The notes beneath the pieces are model-generated. The model ran no database searches. It was not told the DNA's origin and worked only from the letters and a program-made list of their open reading frames with translations. A program made the position numbers and the translations under genes. Source: Nelumbo lutea (taxonomy: Eukaryota > Streptophyta > Magnoliopsida > Proteales > Nelumbonaceae). From it: a stretch of 64,000 nt of DNA. Every line of letters begins with the position of its first letter. Position 1 is the first letter of the stretch. The stretch is from the NCBI GenBank assembly GCA_022828595.1, contig JAKGHH010000002.1, forward strand, positions 104,901,254-104,965,253, in the 5' to 3' direction. This document shows, one piece after another, positions 32,661 through 45,860 of this stretch.

Positions 32661-33499
32661 AGGATTGTCAATGGGTCAGGCTACCCAACATAACCAAACC
32701 AATTATATCGACCTGGTTTCACATGATGTCCCGTTAGGTTGGTTCTGGTTCCAAATATTTTGTCCCGATTAATATTGGGTCGAGACTGGTTTTCGTTGTC
32801 CTGAACCGATTAGACCCAAACCGATAGTAATATTTACATACATTAACTATCTTGGCTTTATAAGTAATATAATAATGACATATAAATGTAATTTTATGGC
32901 CTAAAAGCCTACAATTGAACTAAAAAGGGGAAAACCTTACCACTCAGCTGTATTCCTCTTCATTTCTCCGATGGTTTCAAGTTTCAATTCTCCATTTTTG
33001 GCCTCTTCTTCTCCACTCGTGAGTCGTGACAACAGCAGCAGCAATAGAGGCAGCATCAACGGTTCACAGCAATGGTATTGATGGCATCTATAGTTGAGAT
33101 CCAAGCAAGTTATTTATGCTTAGTTTGGAAGGAATACAAATGCAAATATATAGAGATCAAAACCTTATATCTATCTTCAAAAAATTAATAATGATAAAAG
33201 TTCTTATGGAAATACTTTGAACAAAGGTGGTAGTTATGAATTTGGGAAAAGTTACCTCGTTCAAATCTCTATTTTTTAACTTCCTCTGTTCAGTCTTGCT
33301 TTTAAATGCATACCTTCAATCATAATCGGGATTTATCGGGCAGACCCGATTATTCCAATTAACAGTAGTCGGTTCGGTTCTAGGCTTCAATTTGTAGACC
33401 CCTTTCGGGTCTGATTCGGAACCAGAACAGAGATTTTTCTCATCGGTTTGGAATGGTTTTATCCTGTCTTGAATCAGACCCGACCCATTGATAACTCTC
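32661..33499. mobile_element. hAT-like non-autonomous element with TCAATGGGTC ends
   Basis: Ends AGGATTGTCAATGGGTC and, reverse-complemented, GAGAGTTATCAATGGGTC. Octamers CAATAAAT (32653-32660) and CAATAAAC (33500-33507) flank it, seven of eight matching. The body is rich in CCGATTNGACCCG words. A half copy of a 106-bp foldback family starts inside it at about 33120. Confidence 0.72.
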
Positions 33500-34217
33500 C
33501 AATAAACATCAGCATGTCCTTTGCCTTGCTAAAAATGCAAAATTACCCTTCACTCATAGTTACAATTATACAACTGAGAATCTACTAGAATATTTTTGTC
33601 TTAAAAAAAAATATTACTTGTGGAGCCATCAACTCCAAAGTCCAAACCCACCAAATTGACCTCAACAGCCCAAGCCCACGTTATGTGATCAATACTCAAA
33701 TAGTAGTAATATATCACAAGCCGAATTTGTAACTAATGAGAATGGTGACAATTCAGTAATTTTGCTTTCTGCTTTCTTTGTAGGATTTGGATGCAATTGT
33801 ATTTTAATTGGATTCTGATATGTATCAACATGTTAAACAATTATTCAAAAAGAAATTGAGGTCCAAATGACTAACAACCAGTCAAACACTATGCCTCTTT
33901 AGGCTTTTTGGCAACTTTTTCAAAGATCTATTTACAAAACTAAAAGTCACACTTAAATTTTTTTGCAAGTTTCAAAACATCTTTGTATAAAAACAAGGTA
34001 TCCCGAGCTCTATCACTTGATCCTGACTTCAGAGCTTGAATAAGGTTTGAGCAATCACTTTCCAAAATAGCCTTTTGAGGATTTAAACAACTACGGAGCT
34101 CCAAGCATTTCACCATTGCCACTACCTCCACTTGTATCGGAAAAGAAACTAGAACTTGATCAGAAGAAGCTGCCACTGCCAAGCCAAAATGGTACCAAGC
34201 CTAGCTCTTCCCACATA

Positions 34218-34303
34218 AATATGTACAGTACAAATACACATACAAAACAATATAAAATGCAAGGTTTTGTACTCTACAAAATTGTATTTATACTCCTTCC
34301 AAA
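34218..34303. repeat. Member of the GGAAGGAGTA foldback family
   Basis: The right half, TTGTATTTATACTCCTTCCAAAG, matches the right arm of the element at 46627-46732. The left arm is worn (GTACAAATACACATAC). It interrupts the LINE near its RNase H start. Confidence 0.5.
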
Positions 34304-37300
34304 GTGAGCCTAAAAGATCGGTAAATTAGGAAGAAGATTGGCAGTCTCGAGGGAGAACTAAATTCTATTTTTCCATATTATCCATAATAAATAAATCGAG
34401 AAACATTTAAATAGCCAAACTAAATTCCTCTTCTTTTCTCTTGCCCATTTTGCAACAAACATCATACCATGAATTGAACCACAAGACAAAATTATCTGGG
34501 TTATAGAAGTTTTATCTTTTAACATTTAAATAGCTGGTAAACCATGAAGTTTTAGCATGGGTATAGAAAAACAGAGCATGCATATCAGATTCATCACTCA
34601 TATTACAGATTGGGCATAGAAAAACAGACCTATACCTTTTTTTTTTCATGATTTTCCTTTACAACTAAGCATTCGAACAACATTTCCATAGAAAAGATTT
34701 CACTTTGAGGTCTACTTTTAAATCCCAAATATGCTTATAATGCTTCTTCTCTAAAGCCATTCCAGTAAGAACTGTTTGTTATTGGGGTTCAACTTGATTT
34801 CCTACCACTATGCAACAAAATAGGCTGGTTTGACTGAGAAGTTACCATTTCCTGCAAGGTTCCATCAAATCTTGTCTAGCTATTTTCCAACAGCCAAAGG
34901 GGGTATTGAGAATATTTGAAGCATAGACATTAAGGGAAATTGTGTTATTAAACGTTCATTCAATCTTATCTCATCCTCAAGAATAAGATCCTTTGCTAAG
35001 TTTAGGCTAGTATTGTTTGGTTTTAGCCCCTGAATTCTAAATCTGGAATCTTTGGAAGCCATGGATCCTTCCAAATTCTAACCTTGTCCCCAATTGATTG
35101 CTTAGCAGCAGCCCTGAACTAAATTTCTTATAGTTGACAAGATACTTTGCCACCCCAAGATCCCCTTTTGGAATATTTGGGTAAAAAATGCATATTTTTT
35201 AAATATTTTCCTCTAATTAACCTTTCCCATAAATTGTTTTCTTTAATGCACAATCTCCAAGCTTGCTTAATCAGTAAAGCCAAATTAAAAAAATGGGGAT
35301 CCCTAAAGACCCTCATTCATTTCTTTATGCTAATTACATCCCAATTGACCTGGTGAGTTTTATTTGTTTTGTTTGAATTATTCCACCATAACTTTGTTTG
35401 AATTCCTTTCAAGGCTAAAAACACTTAGGCAATAAAAAACATGACATGGTATAGGATGGTATTGATAAGATTGCAGCTTTAAGGAGGACCTCTTTTCTTG
35501 TAGGGGAGAGAAGGTCATACAAATTATTTGTTTTCCTTTCAGCTCTTTCCACCAAATAATTGAATAGCTCTTTTTACCCGCCCCCAATCTCAGTTAAAAG
35601 CCCAAGATAAATGGAAAGGTGGTCTACTTTTCTGATTTTAAGCACCTTGGCCATCATTTTCTAAAGTTTGGGATGTAAATTTTTATTGAAAAAGACCTCG
35701 GATTTTGTAAGATTTACCTTTTTGCTTAAATTTCTCACATAAGCTTGAAATGTGTTTCAGAATGACCTACTATTCACTAGGGTTAGACATGGTGAACAGG
35801 TAACTATCATCAGCATATATGTGTGTGTGTAGGGCACTCCCTCTAGATTTTTTTATCTTACTTGACATAGCTTTAGAAATAAAAAGAAATGAATATGGGG
35901 GTAGAGGGTCACCTTGTCTTAAACCCCTTTATTTTATAGTGGTAATACATTCCATGACCTAGTAGTCCATTTCTCTCTGAACCCCAAACTTTGAAGCAAT
36001 TGCTTTAGAAAAGGGCAACTCGACCCTATCATAAACTTTGCTCATATCATGCTTCACAACCATCAAATTTTTTTCCTTTTGTCTTTCTTCATGTAGTCGA
36101 CGATTTCATGGGCAACCACAATATTATCTTGGATAAGTCTTCCTGTGTAAAGGCACTCTGATGCTCACTAATTATTTTTTTTAACAAAGGTTTCAACATG
36201 TTTACTATAATTTTTGAAATTATTTTATACATAGTGTGATAAAGACTTATTAGTCTAAAGTGAGCTGGAAACTCTAGGCTCTTGACCTTTGGGATTATAA
36301 CCATGAAAGTATTGTTTAGCTCATTCAACATGTGTCCCATTTCAAAGAATTGCTTAATTGCACTTGTGACATCTGAGCTTACTATACACTAGAGTTTATG
36401 AAAAAAAAGAAATTTGAAAATCTATGTAGACCTGGAGCCTCCTTTGGAGCCATTTGGAATAGGATTTCCTTCACTTCTTCTTTAGGCACCTCTTTCTCCA
36501 ACTCCCTATTGTCATTTTCATCTATTCTGACTTCCAAACAATTGAGGAAATCATCCATATTTGTTATAGATGATGTTTTGAATATTTCCATAAAATGTTG
36601 ATTCATGATTTGATTAATCTCATCTTAATTGTCATGCCAATCCCCATTTTCATCTTTCGATTTCATAATATTATTCATTGCCCTTCTATTCATGGTAACA
36701 ACATGGGAATATTTTGTATTCCGATCCCCATGAGACAACCTATTCACTATAGCCTTTTGATCCCACATGATTTCCTCCTTTTTGGGGAGATTCCCAAGTT
36801 CTTCAAGATTTTTTGCTTTTCAATGGATCATCCATTTTTTCAATTTCTATTCAATTCGATTTTTAGCTTGGATTTAAGTTATTGAATTTTCCTTTAAATA
36901 TTTCCAAACACTTCTTTGTTTCATTTCATAAAAGTTTTTTTTTTTTATTTCCCTATTTTGGCACAATCAACAATGATAGGATCCATAAACATCCTTTGTC
37001 TAATTATTTCTAACCACTAATTCACATAGGTCATGAGTTAACCACATCTCCTCAAATCTAAATGGTCTTTTTTTTTCCATTTAGCATTTCTTCTGGTATT
37101 AATTAAAATTTGCAAATGGTCTGGTCCTAAACAATACACCACTCTAGTAGATGCCTCTTCAAAGACATTTCCAACTTTTGTTACAGAAGGCTCTATCTAA
37201 TTTAGCCCAAATGAGATTGGAACCTTCACTTTTATTCGACCAAGTTAACCAAGGACCATGACTTTATAGTGTAAATTGCACTCCAAAGGAAATTTTCTAT

Positions 37301-37536
37301 TTCTTTTCAAATTTGACTACATATTCTACATCCTTTTTCATTTTTGGTAAAAAAACATTTAAATCACCCAAATAGAGCAATGGCTCTATTTTTTTAGCAA
37401 TTATTTTCCATTTCAATAGAAAATGTTTCTTTTATTCTTCTTTGGTTCACAATAAACAAAGGAACAACACTGGTCCCCCACTCCCCAACAACTCAAATAT
37501 CTTATACCTCTTAAGACCTTCCTACAATTTACCTTG

Positions 37537-37860
37537 GGGCCCATTTGGCAAGTCTTTTCGATAAGATATTCTCATAGCTCTGACAGCCAATAGATGCATT
37601 GAGCTTTTGACATAAGAACTTAGCAGCCCAAAGACCGTTTCGTAGACGTTCATCTTTCTGTGCATCGTTTCGGGTCTTTCCACGCGAGATTAAAATGTGA
37701 AAGACGCGAGAAGCTTCATTTGGAGCTTCCCGTGTCTTTTCGACACCCCATCTTTTGGCGGCGAGATCTTCCGTGTGCCAAACAGGAATAGACCGATTTT
37801 CGGTCTTCCCGGCTTGTAAGCAGCCGAAAGACCACGCGAAAAGACGTGCCAAATGGGGCC
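37537..37860. mobile_element. MITE inside the LINE endonuclease
   Basis: Start GGGCCCATTTGGCAAGTCTTTT; reverse complement of the end GGCCCCATTTGGCACGTCTTTT. 324 bp, GC-richer than its surroundings, no coding. The endonuclease frame is cut by it. No clear 3-bp duplication. The ends resemble the MITE at 42275-42573. Confidence 0.8.
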
Positions 37861-38399
37861 TAAGTTTGCTTTAGCCTCCATTAGAAAAAAAATAACATCT
37901 ATTTTTTCTTTTGTCAATGTCTCTTTGAGAGCATGAATTGCCAAGGTGGACCCAAGACAATTCAAACCCATTATTTTCATTTGGCTCTTGGGCCTTGATA
38001 CGGGACAGGACCCTGAACCCATTTATTTTGAGTGGAAACAACAAATGGGATTTTGAGAAGCAGACATAAAACCACTTGATACTATGTGATTTGTTTTCCA
38101 CTAAGACTTTTTGCAAAAAAAAAAAAAAAACTTTGGCATAGCTTCTTTCTAATACCGAGTTGTGGTTTCCTTGCATGGGTGACTTCCTTCCTTGGTTATG
38201 TTTCCATCTCCCAGTGTCTATGACCAGAAAGTTCCTCGACAAGGGTTAGCAGAGGAAGAAAAAAAAAAAAAGCTAAACAAATAGTACTGAAGTACTAGTT
38301 TAGCAAAAAGCAAGAGCAAAACTGATGAGGGCAGATTTGGCCCTCCAGTAAAATTGTGACACGTGGCACCTCGTGACAACTAGGAAAGCACCCAGCCAA

Positions 38400-38840
38400 C
38401 AAACTTACGAAGTTAGTGACACACCCGGGCACCTGTCTGGCCGGCCTGGCGCGACCTGCACACGGCCTGACACGCGCCTGCGCGCTGCCTGACGCGCGCC
38501 TACGCGGCGCGCACGAACTGCATGGCGCGCGCGCGGCCTGCGCGAACTGTGCACAGCCTGCGCGACCTGGCCATCCTGGACCAGCCTAGCGCATGATCCG
38601 GCCAAGGCGCCAGCTTGACGACCTGATCTAGGCACTGTCCCGCCGACTGACACAAGCGCCAGCTTGACGACCTGATCTAGGCACTGTCCTGCCGACTGAC
38701 ACAGGCGCCGACCTGACGACCTGGCCTAAACACTGACCCGTCGACTGACGCAGGCACCCCTCTGACAACCCGGCCCAGGCGTCGACCTGGCCACCTGACA
38801 CAAGCGCCAGCCTGACGACCTCGAGGAGTTCACCACCGTA
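38400..38840. repeat. LTR repeat block 1 (about 50-bp units)
   Basis: Imperfect units built on GACGACCTGATCTAGGCACTG...CCGACTGACACAAGCGCCAG, at least four clear copies between 38600 and 38830. A more degenerate GCGCGCCTG-rich part precedes them. They lie upstream of the TATA box, in the U3 position. Confidence 0.8.
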
Positions 38841-38914
38841 CCCCGGTTCTGACCGGATGCAACGAGTCTTACCGTTTGGAGGCTTTTCACCCACCTAACC
38901 CGCGAAGACTCCGG

Positions 38915-38923
38915 TATATAAAG
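38915..38923 (+). promoter_or_regulatory. TATA box of the solo LTR
   Basis: TATATAAAG in a GC-rich setting, followed by a purine-rich GGAGGAGGAGGG tract. It would start transcription near 38950. Confidence 0.65.
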
Positions 38924-39079
38924 ACCTCACCCCCCAAAGGGGAGGAGGAGGGAAAGGAAAGGGAAGTAACCCTGCTCTCTAGCTCTCTCATATTATCTTC
39001 AAACCTCTCTACAATAAGAGTGCTAACTTAAGCATCGGAGAGCCCCCACCGGGAAAGTACCCACGGGACCTCTGATTTA

Positions 39080-39375
39080 GTTCTCGCAGGTCCTTCAGCT
39101 CCCGCCGCCTACGAAGAGGAGGAAAAGATGCAGTTCTCGGAAGTCCCTCAGCTCCCCCCACCTATAAGGAGGAAGAGATGGAGTTCTCGGAGGTCCCTCA
39201 ACTCTCGCCACCTACAAGGAGGAGGAAAAGATGGAGTTCTCGGAGGTCTCTCAGCTCCCGCCACCTACAAAGAGGAGGAAAAGATGGAGTTCTCGCAGGT
39301 CTCTCAGCTCCCGCCACCTACAAAGAGGAGGAAAAGATGAAGTTCTCGCAGGTCCCTCATCTCCCGCAGCCTACA
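39080..39375. repeat. LTR repeat block 2 (about 54-bp units)
   Basis: Five or six units of GTTCTCG-AGGTC-CTCAGCTC then CGCCACCTACAAAGAGGAGG, with unit length near 54. They lie downstream of the TATA box. Confidence 0.85.
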
Positions 39376-39429
39376 AAGGAAAGAAGATCGCCTCATGCTG
39401 AGGGCAGTCGGATTGCGCCGCACTAGGGA

Positions 39430-39880
39430 GCTCCAACATTCTCTAAGGCATCGACCGCCTAGTAGGGAGTTCGCCACCAGGGAGTTCGCCCCCAGGCAGT
39501 TCGCCACCAGGGAGTTCGCCCCCAGGCAGTTCACCACCAGGGAGTTCGCCACCAGGGAGTTCTTCCCTAGGCAGTTCGCCACCAGGGAGTTCGCCACCAA
39601 GGCAGTTCGCCCCCAGGCAGTTCGCCACCAGGGAGTTCGCCCCCAAGCAGTTCACCCCAGGGAGTTCGCCCCCAGGCAGTTCGCCACCAGGGAGTTCGCC
39701 ACCAGGGAGTTCGCCCCCAGGCAGTTCGCCACCAGGGAGTTCGCCCCCAGGCAGTTCGCCACCAGGGAGTTTGCCCCCAGGCAGTTCGCCCCAAGGCAGT
39801 TCGCCACCAGGGAGTTCGCCCCAAGGCAGTTCGCCACCAAGGCAGTTCGCCACCAGGCAGTTCGCCACCAAGTAGCTCGT
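39430..39880. repeat. LTR repeat block 3 (15/30-bp minisatellite)
   Basis: About 28 copies of the 15-mer GTTCGCC-CCAGG-A, alternating as GTTCGCCACCAGGGA and GTTCGCCCCCAGGCA. Both strands are open in several frames only because 15 is a multiple of three; no protein is implied. Confidence 0.92.
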
Positions 39881-39982
39881 CACTAAGGTACGCCACCACC
39901 GGGTCGAATAACGAGGTACTTTGCCAAAAAATTTTACATCACAAAACATTGGTACGTGGCCGAAAACGGTTACATCAAAAAC

Positions 39983-42274
39983 AATGTAGGCAAAGGTTTT
40001 AGCAACAAGTTTTATAGTTTAGACATAGAATAAGTATCTCTATGTCTGACTTAAAACTATACTTGCTTTGATAGAAAAACAAGATAATCTATCCATCAAA
40101 TCTCCATCTCTCTAACCGAACATTGCCTAAGTAAAGAGTGGAAGAGAAAGGGATCAGATATTGCATACTAACTAGGCCCTAACTTGGGTGAGCCAAACTC
40201 ATTTGCACAGGATGAGCTTGACTTTTCAAGTTTTGGGATGGGTCTAGGTCAGGAAACTCGGGCTTGACCAAACCTTTAGGTTGAAACATCAGGTAGGGAT
40301 ATTCACAGGTCGATTCGATTTGTTTTTAGGCTATTTGACCAATTGAACCGATTTAGTCAGGTTAGAAAATTGACCGTCTGAAACCGAGTCACCACTAGTG
40401 ACAGCTGACCCTATTGTAAAGAATCAATTTGGGTCGATTTATTAGTTTTGGTGTATCAGTTCAAAAGGCACATGTTTTTAATAGATAAAGATTCTTTACA
40501 AAAACAAAAAAGGATAAGAATCATGTATTAAATGGTTTAATGTGAAGGAAGTAAGGTTTTCATTAGGTAAAAAAATCAAATATTAAAATGGTATGTTATG
40601 AAAATCAATGATGTATGCAAGGTAGAAAATGGAAAGTGTTCTACATCCCTATATTTGCCTTCAAAAAAGTTATTTGGGTATTTGGTAAGAGTTGTGTTAA
40701 AAACATAATAATCCAATGTCAAAACACTTTTAAGTCCCTCTTTGAGCCAAAAAAATTTATGGTTTTGTGCTTATTGAGTTTAAAAATCACAAATCCCTAA
40801 ACTTATCCAAACACAGATTCAATTAATAAGTTATTTGTTGTTGGAAAATAAATTAAAAAAAGTGACGTCCATGAAAAAAAATAAAATCAACATTTTTTAT
40901 AAGGATATGTCCAAACTGTAACATTACTCTCATTGGATTGTAGGCATTTTTAGTGATGTTCTAGGATCACTTGCATAACACAAAAGTCATTGATCGTCAA
41001 AACAATAATATATCAAGAATGTGTATCATTTTTATTCATTATAGTCAAGAATGTGTATCATTTGTAAAATGGGCCATATATCCAATAACAAGTGAGCATG
41101 CTAGTGTGGAGTACGTAAATGGGTCGGTTCTACCTTAAGCCAGCATTGAACTGACCTTACCCAATCTATTATCGAATAAATCAAACTTGTCTTCAAATAA
41201 ATTACAAAATACATTGAGAATTTGAAGAATTGATCCAAAGTACTAATATTTGCAAATACCAGAGTTTCACTTGACCACTAAGCCAATTAAGTTGATTTTT
41301 TCTTTAATCTAATATTTGAATGTATATAATAAATAGCGTTGAACATAATATTTACAAAATTTAAATTATATTGTTAAGTTTTGAACTATAAATTACTATT
41401 ATTGAAAATCAAATTCAAACATGCTATTATTGTAATTTCCAATCAATGATATGTATTGATAGTAACATTATCGATGATATAATTTGTGACTATTTAATTA
41501 GATCACATTTATAATTCTCCATGTCCAAATACCCATAATAAAAAGAAAGTTTCACACTCTTTGCTATTTCATTTTTTTGTCAATGTTGGGAATTTTTCTT
41601 TTCCAATATTCCATTTTCCTTTTCAATATCTTTTGTTAATACTTACACATGACCCAATACTCAATATTTTATAACTCTTGACCTCATTGCTTTTACTTAA
41701 AAGGTGGGGTCACCACCACAAACTTCAAACCCACTAGTTTCATACTCTTTGCTTTTGTTTTTTCATCAATGATACAAATTTTATTTTCCAATATTTACCC
41801 ATATCATTTTGTTTATGCTTATATATAACCCATTGCCATCACTACTGCTGTCATCTATACCTATAACAAAAAGAGATGGTTTCATGCTCTTTGTTTGCTT
41901 TTGTTTTTTTATCAATGATCAAAATTTTCTTTTCCAATATTTACTCATATCATTTTGTTAATACTTATATACTAGCGGGGTGCCTCTGCGTAGTAGGGGC
42001 TAATAAGAATACAACAACACATTTAATAATTTTATTCATATAGGCATATTTAATGTTAACTATTTGAATAAATGAAACAAATTAATTTTGTGTTATTTAA
42101 TTAGTTAATTTAACTTAATTAATTAACTATGATAAATCAATTAATTATTATTTTAGTTAATATAATTAAATACTTAAATTACATTAATTACTCAAATTTT
42201 AAAACAAATAATTTTATAATTATAAATAATAACTTTAAAATAATTAATAAATTCTTAAAAATACATTTAAGTAA
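39983..42274. other. AT-rich spacer
   Basis: No genes recognised. 40290-40460 contains CCGATTTAGTCAGG-type words like those in the hAT-like elements. 41560-41960 repeats the phrase tttcat-ctctttgcttttgtttttt three times at spacings of about 160 bp. Confidence 0.5.
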
Positions 42275-42573
42275 GGCCATGTTTTGGCATGCCCTTTGGT
42301 ATTTTTTTCGTTTTATTAGGAAAAGATCTAGTCACCGAAAGCCACAGCCCCAAAAAGACATGAGAAGCTCATTTTGGGCTATTTTCAAGAAGCTCCAAAT
42401 AGAGCTTTTTGCCTTTTTTTTTCAACTCATCTTCGTGCAGAAAAACACATAGACAGGTGCACCTTAACCAAACGGTCTTTAAACTGTTAAGATCTTGATG
42501 CAAAAGCTCACATCGTCTTTTAACTATCATAGCATTCAAAATATCTTTGAAAAAAGACTTTCCAAATGGCCCC
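42275..42573. mobile_element. Tourist-like MITE
   Basis: Flanked by TAA on both sides (42272-42274 and 42574-42576). Ends GGCCATGTTTTGGCATG and, reverse-complemented, GGGGCCATTTGGAAAG. 299 bp, non-coding. Confidence 0.7.
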
Positions 42574-43129
42574 TAAGACATTTTAACAAGTGTATACTAT
42601 TGGAGGGGTTAGGGGAATTGGGGGAGGGATGGGGGAAGTGGTTAAATTATTGGAGAGATTGAGAGAAAATGAAATATTTTAAAATATTAGTTTGCTTTCG
42701 TTCCATAGATTTCAATTGAGATGTGTTCATTGGATATGCACAAAATAATGCGGATTATCAGTTACTTATAATTAAAACACTTGATAATGTTGTAGAAAAC
42801 AACATAATAATTGAGTCATAACATGCAAAATTCTTTGAGCACATTTTTCATGGAGAAAAGAAACAATAAATAGGGAACCCTCCCAATTCAATAACAGAAA
42901 CAAAAAACAATTGAATGTTCAAAGAATCAATACTTCACTTAGTGAAGACAATACTGATTCTAAGAATAAAGAATCAAACTTGAGGAGAAGTAAAAGACAA
43001 ACGAAAGAAAAACAAACATGGGTGACGACATGTTCACATTTCTGGTGGACAATGACCTAATAACCTATCAGGAAACCGTAACCTCACTTGATGCAGTGTT
43101 TTGAAAAGAAGTCATAAAAAAGTGAAATA

Positions 43130-44589
43130 GATTTTTTAGTTACTAATCACATTTGAGAACTTGTAGATTTCCATTCTATAACTAAGGCACTTTATTGTAA
43201 ATGAATTTTTAAGAAAAAATTAAAATCATATGATACAATAGATAAATTTAAAATCAGATTAATTGCTAAAGGATTTAAACAAAAGAAAGATGTAAATTTC
43301 TTTAACACTTACTCCCAATTATAAGGTTAACTACAATTAGAGTCTTATTTGCTATATCATCTATTTACAAACTAGTAGTTCATCGAATGGACATAAAAAC
43401 AACTTATTTAAATGGGGAATTGGAGGAAGAAATATATATTAAGCAACATGAAGGATTCATAATGTCGAGACAAGAAAATAAAGTATGCAAACTAATTAAA
43501 TCTCTATATGGCATAAAACAAGTTTCCAAACAATGGCATGGAAAATTTGATAGTGTATTAATAACAAATTGATATAACATAAATGTTTCCAATAGATGCG
43601 TTTATAACAAGTTTCTAAATGATAAAAGAATCGTGATTTGTTTATATGTCGATGATATGCTGATAATGGGAATAAGTCTAGTGGTAGTAAAAGAAACATA
43701 ATAATTTCTAATGTCAAAATTTGACACCAAAGTTTTGGGTGAGGCTGATGTGATATTGGAGATTAAAATCCATAGACAATAAGAAAATTTTATTTTCTTT
43801 CAGTCATACTATATAGAAAATATTCTTAGGAAATTTGGACACTATGACTGTAAACTTGTTAAAACACCTCTTGGTGTAATATTCACTTAAGGAAGCATGT
43901 AGGGGAACCTGTTCTACAAAAGGAATATGCAAGTTTAATTGGATCTGTATCTTAATGAGTTGCACAAGACCAAACATAGATATAGTTATTGGGAAATTAA
44001 GTCAACATACTTGTAATCATGGAAATGAACATTAGGAAGCTTTAGTAAGGTTACTAAAATATTTAAAAGAAAGTATAAATTTTGGTTTACATTACTCAGG
44101 TTTTCCTCTATTTTAGAAGGCTTTACTGATGCAAATTGGATTTTAGGTTCAAATAATAGTATTTCTACCCATAGATATTTTTTTATCCTAGGTGGAGGAG
44201 TAATATCGTGGAAATCAGTAAAGCAATCTTATAATACCAACTTAACAATAGAGGCCAAATTCATCGCATTAAAATTGATAGGGTCCGAGGCATATTGGTT
44301 AAGGAAATTATTGGCAGATATACCACTTTGGCCACGACAAGTTCCGTCTATATATCTCCATTGTAATAACCAAACAACAATAGCTAGAACCAAGAACAAA
44401 ACTTACAACGGTAAAAGAAGACACATCTGCTTTAGGCATAACCTGGTAAGACAATACCTCAGCGAAGGTAAAATTTTTCTAGATTTTGTGAGGTTTGAAA
44501 AAAATCTTGTAGATTCGTTAACAAAACCACAAACTTCTAAAGTGGTTTATGAGGCATCGATAGGAATGAAGCCGAAGCTCGTTACATAA
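43130..44589 (+). pseudogene. 5'-truncated Copia pol (reverse transcriptase, RNase H)
   Basis: Plus strand, opposite to the other Copias. Reverse transcriptase pieces: RLIAKGFKQKKDV (about 43260), MDIKTTYLNGELEEEIY (43387), SLYGIKQVSKQW, and the catalytic YVDDMLIMG at about 43645. RNase H includes GFTDANW (about 44120), a worn NLTIEAKFIALK (about 44245) and 44275-44589 (IYLHCNNQTTIA, HICFRHNLVRQYLSEG, NLVDSLTKP). Stops occur throughout. No gag or integrase precedes it, so it is truncated. The family differs from A, B and C. Confidence 0.88.
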
Positions 44590-44641
44590 GTCATTATTGA
44601 TGGACACCCAACTTATGTGAAAAGGAGATCCTTGGAATTAT

Positions 44642-45860
44642 GTTGAATGGGTAAAAATGAATCTCTAGATGACTTGGGAAAGCACTATCATTATGTGTCC
44701 CATTTCAGATGTTGAAGTAAAATAGTGCTTATTATAGTTTGAGGAGGTTGAGCATAAGGCTCTTAATCAGTTCAGTGTGTGTAATGTATGCTAAATAATT
44801 GACCTAAGTGAGTGTGAAGTATGGTCGCTTCTAAGAGAGATCTAGTGCTGACTCTCTAAAACACTCATGATTTTAAGAGGAGAACAATGCCGAAGTATTC
44901 CAAAACAAAAGAATCACTAAAGAACCGATGAATTGATTTGGTTGGCAGGTTAGTTAGTAACAACAAAGATGAAATGTTGAATGAGTCTAACTCCACTCAT
45001 ACTTGTAACATAACCTGTCATTCATAAGAGTTGATTGAAATCCAAATGACATCACCACGAATATTTTTTTCTCATCGCGATGCTTAGATTGTTCGATTTT
45101 CTTGTAACTTTGAATTTTGTGGGGGATTATTGAAAGGAGATTCAAAATTTCAAGAATCTCACCTCCCTCCCTTGTGCTTTTTGAGTTTTGTCTTTTCCCT
45201 TTCCCACCTTTGAATGCATGGGAAGACTCTTTATCCCATATTGCTTTGGAAAGGAGTTGAGTTGGAGTATATATATAGATAGATGGATTTGCTCTCTCTA
45301 TGGGTAGGGACCCATATGACGAAATCATTATAGATATTCACATGCATGTGAGGGGGGTTGGGGGTGCTTTTCACATGCGCGCATTGAGTCTAACCGGGAT
45401 AGGTTAGGGTGCGGGTATGTGTATACATGTGCTATACCGAATCATTTTGGTTTTGATCGGTTTGACATTTGAATTTCAAATTTATTTTCAAATGTTTTCT
45501 ATTCCTATTTTGTGTCTCTTCGAACATGCACACTATTCATAAGAGACTTCTCTCTGGAAGGACAATTATGCGTCCATTCGGGTGACTATGAACACTCTAT
45601 AAAAGGAGTGTTGGTCGACCCAGAAACATAGATCATTGCATACAACACAACTTTTTCTCTTTGTCAAGTGTTATTTTTTTGAGCATCACCCTTGGTGGTT
45701 CGTAGATGTATGGTAAGTGAGTGTACGCCTACTAGTGTCTTGTGGGCTATTTTATCTTAGCAATCGTTTTGCAATCATTCGGCTGCATCGTAGGGGCAAA
45801 TGCGATTTTAAGGAGAGTGGCCAAGTGGCACGACTCAACCCTCATTCTCTTTACAAGTTC
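44642..45860 (+). repeat. Putative 3' LTR of the plus-strand Copia
   Basis: Follows a purine tract (AAAAGGAGATCC at about 44620) and begins TGTTGAATGG. A good TATA box, TATAAAAGG, lies at 45598-45606, followed by a leader-like region. The 3' end and the partner LTR were not found, so the extent is uncertain. Confidence 0.45.

Larger units (their letters stand above)
33885..38022 (-). pseudogene. L1-type LINE, nearly full-length ORF2, heavily mutated
   Basis: Minus strand. The endonuclease starts at about 37980 (MKIMGLNCLGSTLAIHALKETL) and, after a MITE, continues to about 36900. Reverse transcriptase pieces are at 36382-36606 (EVKEILFQMAPKEAPG, a worn DKSPGPDG region) and 36089-36340 (FRLISLYHTMYKIISKIIVNML, SEHQSAFTQ). 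The C-terminal stretch includes 35128-35316 (LALLIKQAWRLCIKENNLWERLIRGKY). RNase H closes at 33940-34182 (VEVVAMVKCLELRSCL, ILESDCSNLIQAL). Stops and shifts are frequent. No tail or target duplication was found. Confidence 0.82.
38323..39977 (+). mobile_element. GC-rich solo LTR, probably Ty3/Gypsy type
   Basis: Starts TGATGAGGGC, ends CATCA. The 5-bp duplication AAAAC lies at 38318-38322 and 39978-39982, so this is one clean LTR-bounded insertion with no interior. A TATA box (TATATAAAG, 38915-38923) is followed at about 39030 by AACTTAAGCATCGGAGAG and a CCCGG-rich leader, a pattern I know from plant Gypsy LTRs of the Tat/Athila kind. The assignment is by that resemblance only. Most of the 1655 bp is made of three separate tandem-repeat blocks. 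Confidence 0.8.

Noticed and set aside
39395..39949. Long open frames on both strands (arginine/phenylalanine-rich and ELPGG-rich repeats)
   Set aside because: They arise because the minisatellite unit is 15 bp with no stop in several frames. No start context, domain or codon signal.
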